From: a virus
IMG/VR virus record: IMGVR_UViG_3300001683_000016
Coordinates: 1 to 64,000 of that record
Length of the DNA: 64,000 bases
Reading direction: 5' to 3' (one strand)
Shown: positions 8,358-17,395 of the stretch, piece after piece
Layout: each line of letters starts with the position of its first letter
Position numbering within the stretch: position 1 is the stretch's first letter
Program-made: the position numbers and the translations under genes
Notes under the pieces: model-generated
Told to the model about the DNA's origin: nothing
Databases searched by the model: none
Seen by the model: only the letters and a program-made list of their open reading frames with translations

Positions 8358-9368
8358 TTATTTGTCCTCCAATTTTATTTCTGTTTGACTGTCTATATTG
8401 TTGCCCCAAGCGGGGCATAGTTCCATGAAACTACACCATTGGCAACTAGATACTACGTTTCCTTGCCAGTCTGTGTAGTTAAACGGTTCAGGCTCAAAAG
8501 AGTCTGTTATGTGGGCTTTTACTAATTTTTTCAAATTATTTTGTACAGTCTTAGGTGCATACCTAGTTATCTTTGTACCTACTTCTTCTAATTCCCATTC
8601 GGCTTTTACTCCACCGTTTACCCAACCTCTAGGGAACTCCCAAGCCCAATGTGTAACGGGTAACCAGTCTGAAAACTCACCCTCATCTAACATTAATTTA
8701 TAGAACTGCATTTCTTCTCTCAACTTTTTAGCGGTCTTTTTTGGTTGCCACTTACCTGTCTTTAATTCCATTAAGACAAACCCTCCTTCCCCATCAGCGA
8801 AGATAGTATCTATGTACCCACGCAAGTGTACAGGGTAATCTACGCCATCCACATTAACATTAATCTTAGCATGAGCAGAAACCTCGTTACCCACCGCTGC
8901 CCAATTTACTCCTTTCGTTAATAAGAATCTATTCCATTGCCAATCAAACCATTGGCGTATAACTTCTTCTTCTCCTAGAAGATAAGACATAGGTGGTGTT
9001 GGTATTACACTATACATCAATTCTTTTGCTAGGATTAATTTATCATCTGCTATAAGCGTCAGGGTTTCATCAATCCGTGAAGGTGCTTCATCCCAAAAGT
9101 ATTCTACGATGTTATGTACATTAGTACCTCTTACCATATCATCAGTTTCTTCTTGCGAAAGTCTATACAGGTACTGCATTTTGTAAGAATAACCACACCA
9201 ACCGTGTGCATTAAGGGATGATTTACTGACTCTCAAATATTTATCCATACCCGGTTGCCATGCGTATGTGCTATTGTTATAGGACTCTAATAGTTCAGGA
9301 GTATGAGCCTCTGCCCCTCTATCTTGTAGACTCTCCTTGTTAGGATTAAACTTCATAAACTCGCTCAT
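8358..9368 (-). CDS. PD-(D/E)XK nuclease with Fe-S-type cysteines (Cas4/RecB-like)
   Basis: Predicted DNA exonuclease. The core reads RGTNVHNIVEYF, then GYIDTIF, then FVLMELKTGKW, giving the H, D and E-x-K residues of the RecB/Cas4 family, and QFYKLML supplies the usual Q-x3-Y-type helix. One Cys early (HGWCGYSYK) and three late (CQWCSFMELC) match the arrangement that holds a 4Fe-4S cluster in Cas4/AddB-type enzymes. ATG at 9368 (MSEFMK) overlaps the upstream stop in ATGA; an ATG 9 bases earlier is possible. There is no CRISPR context, so DNA-end processing for replication or recombination is more likely. Confidence 0.82.
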   Translation of the reverse strand: MSEFMKFNPNKESLQDRGAEAHTPELLESYNNSTYAWQPGMDKYLRVSKSSLNAHGWCGYSYKMQYLYRLSQEETDDMVRGTNVHNIVEYFWDEAPSRIDETLTLIADDKLILAKELMYSVIPTPPMSYLLGEEEVIRQWFDWQWNRFLLTKGVNWAAVGNEVSAHAKINVNVDGVDYPVHLRGYIDTIFADGEGGFVLMELKTGKWQPKKTAKKLREEMQFYKLMLDEGEFSDWLPVTHWAWEFPRGWVNGGVKAEWELEEVGTKITRYAPKTVQNNLKKLVKAHITDSFEPEPFNYTDWQGNVVSSCQWCSFMELCPAWGNNIDSQTEIKLEDK

Positions 9369-9490
9369 GATGAACATCCATCACATTTCAATTGAGATAA
9401 TTTACGACCACAAGCAGGACACACCGGATAACCTGATTCAATCATAGTTGATTTTAATCCTTGCCAGCCACAGAAACATTCAGCAATCAT
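9365..9490 (-). CDS. Zinc-ribbon microprotein
   Basis: 41 residues with CFCG, CPACG and CDGC. It starts 11 bases inside the end of the MazG-like gene and its stop overlaps the nuclease start in ATGA. A minimal rubredoxin/zinc-ribbon fold is likely. Confidence 0.5.
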   Translation of the reverse strand: MIAECFCGWQGLKSTMIESGYPVCPACGRKLSQLKCDGCSS

Positions 9491-9674
9491 TCTCTTCCTC
9501 CACCGTTATTACTTTTTCAATATAAACTAGAGCGTCCATTAGTTCCTCAGATAGATGTGTCATCCACTCTTTGAATGATAGGTCGCCTCTTTCCATTGTA
9601 ACACCATATTTTTTCTTTCCTACTTTCGTTCTCATCATAATTTTCTTGCACACGCTTTCTTCAATCTTACTCAT
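9480..9674 (-). CDS. MazG-like nucleotide pyrophosphohydrolase fragment
   Basis: 64 residues with KKYGVTMERGDLSFKEW followed by EELMDALVYIEK. The E-E-x2-D-A-x2-Y helix is the metal-binding pattern of all-alpha NTP pyrophosphatases of MazG/dUTPase-2 type, and many tailed phages carry this short version. Possible role: cleaning the nucleotide pool next to the polymerase genes. Whether this short form is active cannot be judged from sequence alone. Confidence 0.5.
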   Translation of the reverse strand: MSKIEESVCKKIMMRTKVGKKKYGVTMERGDLSFKEWMTHLSEELMDALVYIEKVITVEEENDC

Positions 9675-10108
9675 TATACTTCACCTCTACATTTGATACA
9701 GGAGGCGCAATCCTCTTCGGCTGTCCATAGGTCATCCCAAGTAACATAATCCGATTGGTCATCACATCCAACACAGAAGGCATATTCTTCATAACTTGCC
9801 CAATCGTTGTGTGTTTGGTGCGTCTTTCCGACCAACCCCCACTTACGGTTTTCTTCGTTATCTACGAACTTTTTCGTGCAACCCGGAGAGCCAGTATTCC
9901 TGTAAGTTTTCCAGTCTTCAAAGACAGTCCTTTTGGTTACATTATCCCAGTTTATTTTTCTACCTTCTTGTCTTGATAAGTCTATTTCTACGCCTACGCA
10001 ATGTTGACATGCCGCACACGGACTATACTTATTGATACATTCAGGTCCGACACCTCGTTTGACGCTTTTTTCTGCGGTTAATTTAGCATTACAATATTTA
10101 CATTTCAT
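9674..10108 (-). CDS. Multi-cysteine zinc-finger protein (DUF6011-like N-terminus)
   Basis: 144 residues. The N-terminal CKYCNAKL...GVGPEC recalls the small DUF6011 zinc domain of phages. Further CAACQHC, FCVGC and CASCIKC groups suggest at least two more metal sites. It lies 4 bases after PolB and is linked to the MazG-like gene by TAATG. Probably nucleic-acid binding. Confidence 0.55.
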   Translation of the reverse strand: MKCKYCNAKLTAEKSVKRGVGPECINKYSPCAACQHCVGVEIDLSRQEGRKINWDNVTKRTVFEDWKTYRNTGSPGCTKKFVDNEENRKWGLVGKTHQTHNDWASYEEYAFCVGCDDQSDYVTWDDLWTAEEDCASCIKCRGEV

Positions 10109-10112
10109 TTTA

Positions 10113-12542
10113 TCACCAATGCTTTTTGGGTATAGCCGCTCCTATGGCTGCTTCAATATCCCAATCTAATACGCTATATATGTTCTTAATTTTTCTTGTG
10201 ATGAATTTATCGACACATGTATGGTGGTCAATGACAAAATCATCAATCTCATCTACTGACCTAAAGCCCACTACGTTAGTATGAACCATACCGTCAGGTG
10301 ATGCTTTCGTGTAGACCCATTGTAGACTATCTCCCACCTTGAAAGGCTCTCTAGGGTTGATGTACTCGTTGTAATAGTAAGCACCTCTCACCGCCATAGG
10401 AGGTACACGTACGTAATCTTTCTTGCCTATACGACCATATGGTGCTAGTTCATCAACGCCTCTTTCGCCTTTCATTACGGAAAGTGCAATTGGTCTAATG
10501 AATGATGTAACTTCTTCTTCTTCAGAACCTGTACCTATCATCTTGAATATCTGTCCCTGTACTTCCTTTGTGATTGGAGAGACGCTTGACGCTTTATATG
10601 AAAAGCCAGTAACCTTCAACTGTCCCTTCTTTTCTTCAGGCCACACAAATATACCAAAGTTCTGATTCTTTACATCTGCGGTTAACCAATAGTCGAAATA
10701 TGCCTCTAGTTCAATTTCCATACTTGGTAAATCGTATTTATTACGTATCAGTTTATTCAGATTATCAATATGAGTTTCTGCTTCATCAAAAGGAATTTGA
10801 ATATAGCCTGAATCTGTATGTCCAGCAAGTGCTCTATAACCCGCTTTCTCGCTCTCAAGTAGTAGCGTGTTAATACACTCCCTACCATAATATGTAATTG
10901 TTGAGCCTATGTCGGGGTCAATCCAACCCCCACCAATTTTCTTTTGGGATACATACCCGTACGCGGCGTTGGTCGCCACTTTGATGGCAGTTTGCATCAT
11001 ATCATATTGCAATTTTTCTTCATCAGTTTTGGCTGCTTTTAATAGCCTTTTATATTCTGCTCTAAGTTCCAACATACTTGAAATGATAGTTGGTAACACC
11101 CCTTTCTCTCTAGTCCAATGTGTACCATTGGGGACACTACGAATATCATCACCACCATGTCTACGTTTGGTAGTAGGACATAGATTCCCGTCTACGATAA
11201 TTATAGGATACATGGCCTTAAAATCCACACAAGCCACACCTTTGTGCCTTCCACCAACAGTATCGGGTACAGTAGCAGCCTTGTAGTCGTCTCTTTGTCT
11301 ATGAAAAGTTGTTAGTGCCTTCAAATCAGTTTCACGTGAAATTAAACCTCTAATATAATTAGATACATTACACGTACTCCTGAAAGATACACCGCAATGT
11401 TTCTGCATAGCAAGATGATATGGTATTGCTTTTACCTTCTCAGTACATCTACGAAGAAGGGTAGTATCTCGTACACAGTAATCAACAAACTCATCGAAGT
11501 TATCAACCCACCAAGTAAATACATCAGCATCCATCTTAGAGCCTTCTTCACCAAACTCTTTGTCTAATTCCAAATCTTCTGCGATAGTAGCCAACTTCTT
11601 GTTTCTGAATTGCCCCCTACCGCTCTTTTGCCACATGGCTTCTAAGCCACTACCTTTCTCCCAAGAGAGTGCAGTATCGTAGCATAATCTACCTAGTATT
11701 GGCTGACTGTTCTCCCTGTATCCATTTTTCTTATGAGGTCTTATTACTTGTCTGACAGGACTAAGCCTCTCGGAATCATTACCCAACCTTCTAATTAACT
11801 GCGGTAAGTCAGCCCACATTAAGGCATGAGCAACTAACATATCGGGGTCACATTTCTCCAAGTGCTCTAGGAATCCAGTGAGCATGTCCTCCTCATTGCT
11901 GTAGACATAGAGCATGTATCCGCCTTCTCTATCTATGTGGTTGACGAAGGGATGCAAGTCTGTGTATTCTACACCATCCCGTTGGAGCACTTTACAAACA
12001 TCGTGGTTATTTTTAGACCAAGCGAAAATAACAGGTTCATCTGCATGAGTGTCGTCTATTGCAATCATGGTGATTGCACCTTCATGGGGACACCCTTCGG
12101 GTTGCCACTCCATATCGAAGTACCAAATTCTCGGCTCAAACAAAGGTATCTTGCTAGTATCAGGATACATATGTCTGATTAACACATCATTGTAATTTAT
12201 ATCGGCTTCATAAGTCTTTATTTCATTCCTAATATCGTACAATTGTGCAGGGTTAGGAACATCGAAGCGCATTAACTCGATACCGTCTAAACCGGTAGCG
12301 GTAATATCGTACCTGACTCTAGTGCCCGGATATCTAGCAGTAACTCTACTTAATCTTCTAGGATGTGTGTGGGCATTAACCCAACAATGAGACGTTATGT
12401 ATGTATTAAAATCAATATCTGTATCATTAGGGTCTATTGTTAATTCAACTAAAGCACCGTCAGCGCCTCTATGCCTCATATAGACATGAGGTTTGCCTAC
12501 TCCCTCCCATTCATCTTCAGGATAGTAGTAGTCGATTATCAT
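10113..12542 (-). CDS. polB: Family B DNA polymerase
   Basis: Replicative polymerase with proofreading. Exo I FDMEW at 142-146, Exo II region VAHALMWADLP at ~237-247, Exo III YCVRD near 355. Polymerase motif A is DFKAMYPIII (D440), motif B KVATNAAYG (521-529), motif C GHTDS (574-578); GGRH (430-433) links the domains. Canonical motif C is YGDTDS, so the first Asp is His here. ATG at 12542 (MIIDYYYPED, 809 aa) is preferred because it overlaps the upstream stop in ATGA; an upstream ATG at 12590 would overlap that gene by 52 bp. Clamp and clamp-loader genes lie just upstream in the same unit. Confidence 0.95.
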   Translation of the reverse strand: MIIDYYYPEDEWEGVGKPHVYMRHRGADGALVELTIDPNDTDIDFNTYITSHCWVNAHTHPRRLSRVTARYPGTRVRYDITATGLDGIELMRFDVPNPAQLYDIRNEIKTYEADINYNDVLIRHMYPDTSKIPLFEPRIWYFDMEWQPEGCPHEGAITMIAIDDTHADEPVIFAWSKNNHDVCKVLQRDGVEYTDLHPFVNHIDREGGYMLYVYSNEEDMLTGFLEHLEKCDPDMLVAHALMWADLPQLIRRLGNDSERLSPVRQVIRPHKKNGYRENSQPILGRLCYDTALSWEKGSGLEAMWQKSGRGQFRNKKLATIAEDLELDKEFGEEGSKMDADVFTWWVDNFDEFVDYCVRDTTLLRRCTEKVKAIPYHLAMQKHCGVSFRSTCNVSNYIRGLISRETDLKALTTFHRQRDDYKAATVPDTVGGRHKGVACVDFKAMYPIIIVDGNLCPTTKRRHGGDDIRSVPNGTHWTREKGVLPTIISSMLELRAEYKRLLKAAKTDEEKLQYDMMQTAIKVATNAAYGYVSQKKIGGGWIDPDIGSTITYYGRECINTLLLESEKAGYRALAGHTDSGYIQIPFDEAETHIDNLNKLIRNKYDLPSMEIELEAYFDYWLTADVKNQNFGIFVWPEEKKGQLKVTGFSYKASSVSPITKEVQGQIFKMIGTGSEEEEVTSFIRPIALSVMKGERGVDELAPYGRIGKKDYVRVPPMAVRGAYYYNEYINPREPFKVGDSLQWVYTKASPDGMVHTNVVGFRSVDEIDDFVIDHHTCVDKFITRKIKNIYSVLDWDIEAAIGAAIPKKHW

Positions 12543-12709
12543 GCCAATCCACCAGCCATGTATTCTTCGCAAAGCATTTCTTTCACCCATTCGTATTGTT
12601 CCATCACTGTTTCTGCCTCATCGTGTTCGTTGTTATCAGTCAAACGCTCATACTGTTTTCCAAGTTTGAACAACCGCTTTAGTGCCATGCTAAACGCTTG
12701 AGGTTTCAT
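12539..12709 (-). CDS. Small helical protein between PCNA and PolB
   Basis: 56 residues, all-helical in appearance, charged, starting MKPQAFSMALKRLFK. It begins 6 bases after the clamp stop and overlaps PolB by 4 bp. The position suggests a small polymerase-associated factor, but nothing in the sequence proves it. Its start faintly resembles the cassette tag; treated as chance. Confidence 0.45.
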   Translation of the reverse strand: MKPQAFSMALKRLFKLGKQYERLTDNNEHDEAETVMEQYEWVKEMLCEEYMAGGLA

Positions 12710-12714
12710 TCATC

Positions 12715-13482
12715 TCACTCCTGTTGGTCTATGATTATCAATAGTCGCTTTACCATGTTATCTGATTGTATTACTACTAGCCCTGTGGAATCACCAAAGT
12801 GTATCTTAGATACCATTTTTTGATTTACCAAGCCTAGACATGGTAGTAACCAAGCGCCGAAACTAGACGATACTGAATGTTTTGGCCCCTCGGTGTCTCT
12901 CATGCTACTTGTTGCAAATAACTTCACATCGTGTGCTTTACCTACAGATATCGTGAGTTCAGATGAGTCTGCATCAGCCGTCATCTTGAAGTCAGAATCT
13001 TTATTGATTATTGACTTTAATGTTGCTAATTTTAGTATGTCCGTCATTTGTGTCTTACCTTCAAACGTAAAGGTATCTTGACCAAAAGATTTCCAATCAG
13101 CCTCTTCTGCCTTCACTACTAACTTTTCAAAGGTAGGTACTAATTGACTACTTTTCATATCGGTAACAGGCAGATTCATTTTCATGTTACCACTTGTTAC
13201 ATACAGAGTCTTGCCACCTTTTACTTGCTTAATGGTGACGAGACCTGCACACTTGTTTATGAAAGCACAAGTCTTGCCTAAATCAGAGACATTTAGCATA
13301 CCTGCTTTTGCAGGTGCATCGGGATATTGATAATACACTTTCAAGAAATGTGTTTGATATGCGCTACTATAGCCTATACACGTAGGCTTCTCCATGATAT
13401 TAATACTCAAATCATTGATGTTAGCATCAAACTGACTCAAATGGGTTAACCATTCTTTCTTGTCAAGTGTAATCTGTGCCAT
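12715..13482 (-). CDS. pcn: PCNA-like sliding clamp
   Basis: Ring-shaped processivity factor that tethers PolB to DNA. 255 residues is the usual PCNA length. Alternating strands and the C-terminal LGLVNQKMVSKIHFGDSTGLVVI...VKRLLIIID match the second PCNA-fold domain and its terminal strand. Sequence is highly diverged, so the call also rests on its place between clamp loader and PolB in one operon. Start ATG 13482 overlaps the upstream stop by 1 base. Confidence 0.82.
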   Translation of the reverse strand: MAQITLDKKEWLTHLSQFDANINDLSINIMEKPTCIGYSSAYQTHFLKVYYQYPDAPAKAGMLNVSDLGKTCAFINKCAGLVTIKQVKGGKTLYVTSGNMKMNLPVTDMKSSQLVPTFEKLVVKAEEADWKSFGQDTFTFEGKTQMTDILKLATLKSIINKDSDFKMTADADSSELTISVGKAHDVKLFATSSMRDTEGPKHSVSSSFGAWLLPCLGLVNQKMVSKIHFGDSTGLVVIQSDNMVKRLLIIIDQQE

Positions 13483-13739
13483 TATTTATTCACTTCCTTC
13501 AACTTTAGCAATTCACGGTAATATTTTGTGGATATTCGGTGCCTTTCGCTTATGGCTCGGCGGGTGATGTTATTCCACAAAGCCCCGCACTCAATACAAA
13601 GGATAGCGGTTGATAACTCACGTTCAAGTCTATCATAAACAGGGTATTCTTCAACCATTTCAGAAGCACAATTGAAACAATTATCCATGCCCTCATCAAT
13701 GTTATTCTCTACATACAGATATTCCATTTTATCACTCAT
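13482..13739 (-). CDS. Zinc-finger protein
   Basis: 85 residues with CFNC and CIECG separated by about 26 residues, followed by a basic helical tail (RRAISERHRISTKYYRELLKLKE). Probably one zinc site and DNA/RNA contact through the tail. It lies between the RecA-like ATPase and the clamp. Confidence 0.55.
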   Translation of the reverse strand: MSDKMEYLYVENNIDEGMDNCFNCASEMVEEYPVYDRLERELSTAILCIECGALWNNITRRAISERHRISTKYYRELLKLKEVNK

Positions 13740-13743
13740 TCAA

Positions 13744-14469
13744 TCACAGCCTTTGTAGTTCAGGTAATCCAATCCAAGATGGTGCTTTACCTTGTTCTGT
13801 AATTAGTATAGTACTACGCTGTCCTTGTAATGTAGCATCCGTCTTAGACTTCTCAAAGGTAGCCGTAAACTCAGAACGTGTTGGTCTGCCATTATCGTCA
13901 AACGTATCCTCTCGCCTACAATGTACAATCTGATACATGTAGCCTGCACTAGTTTTCTCCCATGCAGGTTGCCCTTCACTAGATGTAATCTTACCATCTT
14001 TGCCGTATACGTCTTTCAAATGTGTTTCCCAAAAGACATTCACCCCTCTCTTTACAAGAGCACGTGATAATGCGGTTAGTTGATGGAATCTTGTTGCTCG
14101 TATACTCCAGTCCCATTTCGATTGAACTCTTTTGTTAACTCCTTGTCCGCGATTGTCTGCCGCTTCGATACCGTCTTTAGATAATCCCAAATCGCTGATA
14201 CGCATACAGTTGGTCGCCACGGAATCCCACAAATCTATACCTGTTACCAATACACCCCACAGTTCCTCATGAGAGTCTAAAGCGAATTGCATAATCTTAA
14301 TTGTACGGTCATGTGTAGCCGGATAATCATAGGCTGTTCTATCGCTTTTGTTCATCACCCAAGGTTCCCAACACTTGATATTATCATTATCAGGATAATA
14401 TGCTGACTTGGTAGCAGAGCCACCTGTATCAAAATCCACTATCCATAATTGTTTAGGCTTATCACTCAT
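13744..14469 (-). CDS. RecA-like (Sak4-type) ATPase, C-terminal part of a split protein
   Basis: 241 residues that begin with a second RecA-core strand, LWIVDFDTGG, and carry a Walker B-like GVLVTGIDLWD near residue 84, but no Walker A. The Walker A is in the gene directly upstream (14466-14726). Together they equal one RecA-core ATPase like the Sak4 single-strand-annealing/recombination family of phages. Start ATG 14469 overlaps the upstream stop in ATGA with a GGGGTGAAAG leader, so the two parts are probably made together and pair. Confidence 0.6.
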   Translation of the reverse strand: MSDKPKQLWIVDFDTGGSATKSAYYPDNDNIKCWEPWVMNKSDRTAYDYPATHDRTIKIMQFALDSHEELWGVLVTGIDLWDSVATNCMRISDLGLSKDGIEAADNRGQGVNKRVQSKWDWSIRATRFHQLTALSRALVKRGVNVFWETHLKDVYGKDGKITSSEGQPAWEKTSAGYMYQIVHCRREDTFDDNGRPTRSEFTATFEKSKTDATLQGQRSTILITEQGKAPSWIGLPELQRL

Positions 14470-14726
14470 TCTTTCACCCCTGTAAAGTCTGTTAATTTCG
14501 TCTGTTTACTTGTTTCAAAAGTATCGCAGTATCTCTGATAGAAATCAAAAATTATTGCACTCTTACCGGTATTTTCATGACCTATTAAGGCCATGAATAT
14601 ATGTGTCTTAGGTTGATTAGCGTTCACATCAGCCAATTCAGTCCTTAAGTCAGCAAACGGGTCAGCCGCAGGGGCTTCCGCTAACTTCTCAACTTTCTTA
14701 CTCTCTCCAAATCCAGCCATACTCAA
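14466..14726 (-). CDS. RecA-like ATPase, N-terminal Walker A part of a split protein
   Basis: 86 residues. After a low-complexity lead of ~38 residues comes HIFMALIGHENTGKS, a strand plus Walker A (GHENTGKS), then one helix and the stop. A P-loop domain cannot fold from this alone; the missing strands and Walker B start at once in the next gene. The clean ATGA junction looks like that of its neighbours rather than a sequencing frameshift. Confidence 0.6.
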   Translation of the reverse strand: MSMAGFGESKKVEKLAEAPAADPFADLRTELADVNANQPKTHIFMALIGHENTGKSAIIFDFYQRYCDTFETSKQTKLTDFTGVKE

Positions 14727-15004
14727 ACTTCCTCTTCAGCCGCATCTGCTTCTGCTTGTGCTTCTGATTGTGTAGACCTGTTAACTTCGGCTACATCACT
14801 ACGCAATTTGTTTAGAGCCATATTAACTTCGTTAGCAAATGACTCTAGTAGTCTAATACTAACTAATCTCTCACTCGACACCTTTTGTACCTGCATAGCC
14901 TCTGCGTAAAGCGTATTGTATTGCTCTACAAGGCTCACATTGTTCGATGTAACTGTCTCCAATTCTTCTTCTAATTCTTTTTTCGTTTTCTTTTTATCTG
15001 TCAT
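14723..15004 (-). CDS. Coiled-coil protein
   Basis: 93 residues: a Lys/Glu-rich start, heptad-like helices through residues 8-75, and a Glu/Ala tail. Probably an oligomerising accessory factor for the adjacent ATPase or SSB candidate. No enzyme motif. Confidence 0.55.
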   Translation of the reverse strand: MTDKKKTKKELEEELETVTSNNVSLVEQYNTLYAEAMQVQKVSSERLVSIRLLESFANEVNMALNKLRSDVAEVNRSTQSEAQAEADAAEEEV

Positions 15005-15015
15005 TTTTATTCACC

Positions 15016-16341
15016 TTATTCAAATTGTGAAGAATCGGTATCCCCACCACCGACTCTTCTAATTGCTCTTGATGGATTTGTATATACTCCGAATACACTG
15101 AGTTGCGGTTGACTTATTCCGTCTTGCACTCTCATCTTCAATCGTCCATATACTAATACAGAACTCTTTTCTCCGTATCCCCATAATTCATCATCTATAT
15201 CCTTGAAGTGGAAAGGGCTTGCTATATCATTACAAGAGCCGCTAACCCAACATGGAATTTCACTCATTCTTCCTTTACCGTGTTGATTTTGTAGGTTTAA
15301 GGAAGAAACTGCGAGGCTAAAGTTCCGTCCAGTCTCATCCCAATCACTAGGTTTACCTTCAGTAGACATTCTCATCACGCTTCCACGTACAATTATATCA
15401 GGTCCAACCGTACCATCATTACCATCTCTACCTGTGAAGTGTCTCTTACCAGCATTGTATGCTTCTTCTAGGTCTGTTAGGTTAACATATGCATCGCCCA
15501 TGTAGTCTTCATTAGTCCACATTTTGAAAGGTTGTAGATGATGTCTAAGATGTTCAGGACACCAATCATCGGTGTATTTAATCGTCTCAGAAAAATTGTA
15601 GTTAGTGCTGAGTACATCTTGGAATGCTTCACTCTTGGTATTAGGTAGTCTTACTTGTATAGATACAGGTACACCCACGTTTATCTTCATATTTCTATTA
15701 TCATTAGTTAGGTCTACTCTCCAAAATTGTAAGTCACCATCTAAGAACTTCTTTGGTTCGTTACCGAAGAATCTGTAATATCTACCAATTCTTTCAGGTG
15801 GATAAGGTCTACCTGCTTTACTTAGTAAACAAATCCAGTCGTCTCCTACTTCAATACCCATAGTTGGGTCTTCGTCAGCCTTATCTGTTGTCACTAAAGC
15901 GCCATTAGACGTATTGATTGCCCACACGCCATCTTCTGTGTAATAATGTCCTACAACGCCGTCTGACATAGCGGAATTAGGGTCTTCTGTCCATTTTGAG
16001 GTTGCATTTCTAACCGACCAGCCGTTTCTGTCTGCTGATTTATCTTCTACACCCATCCAGTGCCCTACTAAAGTAACTGTATCTCCGCCACCACCGCTTA
16101 TGTTTGTACTCCTATCTTCAATGTACATTCCTTCTGCCCAATCCACGAGTAAGTCTGCATCTTCAGCAGTCCAATCAGTACAACTCCATGTGTCAGCAAT
16201 GTGTTTGATGTATGCTTCAATAACTTTCTCCACAGTTTCACCGGTTCTCTTCGCTTGCATTTTGAAGCGTAACATTACTTCCTCAGGCCATTCGTCTTTC
16301 TTTTCTTCCCGTTTCTTAAACGGATTTTGTTCTTCATTCAT
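15016..16341 (-). CDS. Candidate single-stranded DNA-binding protein (OB-fold)
   Basis: 441 residues. The C-terminal third has alternating strands (SSVLVYGRLKMRVQ, QPQLSVFGVYTN) and the end is GGGDTDSSQFE, an acidic tail ending in Phe, as SSBs use to recruit partners. The middle has several tryptophans. It sits between clamp loader and the RecA-like ATPase, where an SSB/RPA is expected, and no other SSB was seen in the window. Family membership was not shown, so the call is mainly by context. Confidence 0.4.
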   Translation of the reverse strand: MNEEQNPFKKREEKKDEWPEEVMLRFKMQAKRTGETVEKVIEAYIKHIADTWSCTDWTAEDADLLVDWAEGMYIEDRSTNISGGGGDTVTLVGHWMGVEDKSADRNGWSVRNATSKWTEDPNSAMSDGVVGHYYTEDGVWAINTSNGALVTTDKADEDPTMGIEVGDDWICLLSKAGRPYPPERIGRYYRFFGNEPKKFLDGDLQFWRVDLTNDNRNMKINVGVPVSIQVRLPNTKSEAFQDVLSTNYNFSETIKYTDDWCPEHLRHHLQPFKMWTNEDYMGDAYVNLTDLEEAYNAGKRHFTGRDGNDGTVGPDIIVRGSVMRMSTEGKPSDWDETGRNFSLAVSSLNLQNQHGKGRMSEIPCWVSGSCNDIASPFHFKDIDDELWGYGEKSSVLVYGRLKMRVQDGISQPQLSVFGVYTNPSRAIRRVGGGDTDSSQFE

Positions 16342-17362
16342 TTTTATTACCTCTGTTTACTTGTTTTCTCATTTTTGATACCATCCAATCTAGGAAGGAG
16401 TAATCGTCACCCGGCCATGTGTATCTGTGTGTCATAGAATCTCCGTATACCGCCATGATGTCCCATATCATTTCCAATGTATCCTCATCTTCAAAATGAG
16501 AATAAATGTTGCTATAAAAGCCATTGAGTACTGCTGGGAGTGTTCTGCCGGATTTGAGTTGTCCATGAAGGTTTCGTCTTAAATTGAACCATTCGTTGTT
16601 AATTGCATATGCTATCGAATCTTCTGCACTAGATGCTTCAAATATGTTCACACGCTCTTCTAGGTCAGCGAGGTCTATTGAATCGAGGAACATGATAGTC
16701 GCTCTCATATCACCGTTCATGAGTTCGACAAGGGTTTCTAACAACGGCATTAGTGCTTCATCGTGGGGAACTATTCCTATTGTCAGTCTATACTTAGGCG
16801 CGAATATCGCTCGTAATCTATTTGCAGCGGCTTCCGGTGACACAGGGGGGAATGCATAGACGGTACATCGTGAGCGTATAGCAGGTCGTATCTTCTCAAT
16901 CTCATTACACGTGAGTATGACCATTGCATTGTCAGCATACTTCTCTATCAACTGGCGCATAGCATCTTGTGCTGCCGGTGTAAGGCCGTCTGCCTCATCT
17001 AGTAGGATTATCTTCCTATTAGCACCTATTCCAGCACTAGTTAAATTTTTAGTTCTCATAGCAGTCTTGAACGAGCCTCTAATGAAATCAATACCTCTAT
17101 CATCACTTGCATTACTTTCAATAAAGTTATGACAGTTGAAGTCGTTACCAAGAAATGTGCGTGCTATTACATAAGCAGCACTAGTCTTACCTGTACCGGG
17201 AGGTCCATGAAACAATAATGCCTGTGGTAATGCAGCCTGCGGCTGACCCGATTGCCCAGTTTGGTATTCGTGGGAATACCAAGAATTTATATCTGCCTTG
17301 AGGTCATCTAGCCCCACCATCTCGTCCATTGTTGTTGGTCGAGCCGACTCTACGAATTTCAT
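16334..17362 (-). CDS. rfcS: Clamp loader, RFC small subunit
   Basis: AAA+ ATPase that opens the sliding clamp and places it at primers. Walker A GPPGTGKT at 53-60, Walker B LLDEAD near 121, and IRSRC near 165, the SRC arginine finger. The C-terminal ~110 residues are the helical collar. Only one RFC subunit is seen, so it may act as a homo-oligomer or use a host large subunit. It is the first gene of the replication unit U11; ATG 17362 lies 11 nt after the 22-bp element. Confidence 0.93.
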   Translation of the reverse strand: MKFVESARPTTMDEMVGLDDLKADINSWYSHEYQTGQSGQPQAALPQALLFHGPPGTGKTSAAYVIARTFLGNDFNCHNFIESNASDDRGIDFIRGSFKTAMRTKNLTSAGIGANRKIILLDEADGLTPAAQDAMRQLIEKYADNAMVILTCNEIEKIRPAIRSRCTVYAFPPVSPEAAANRLRAIFAPKYRLTIGIVPHDEALMPLLETLVELMNGDMRATIMFLDSIDLADLEERVNIFEASSAEDSIAYAINNEWFNLRRNLHGQLKSGRTLPAVLNGFYSNIYSHFEDEDTLEMIWDIMAVYGDSMTHRYTWPGDDYSFLDWMVSKMRKQVNRGNKNE

Positions 17363-17373
17363 GGCTCATATTT

Positions 17374-17395
17374 CATTCTTTGTTTAAGTAGTCAA
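17374..17395 (-). promoter_or_regulatory. 22-bp operon-boundary element, copy 11
   Basis: Core TTGACTACTTAAACA on the minus strand. It overlaps the TGA stop of the 17392-17829 gene and lies 11 nt before the RFC start, so any message starting here would have almost no leader. Confidence 0.7.

Noticed and set aside
12539-12709. Tag in MKPQAFSMALKRLFK
   Set aside because: Spacing differs and the aromatic position is lost; a generic amphipathic helix.
13744-14726. Sequencing frameshift as the cause of the split ATPase
   Set aside because: The join is a clean ATGA with its own ribosome-binding site, like most neighbouring joins. Not excluded, but less likely.
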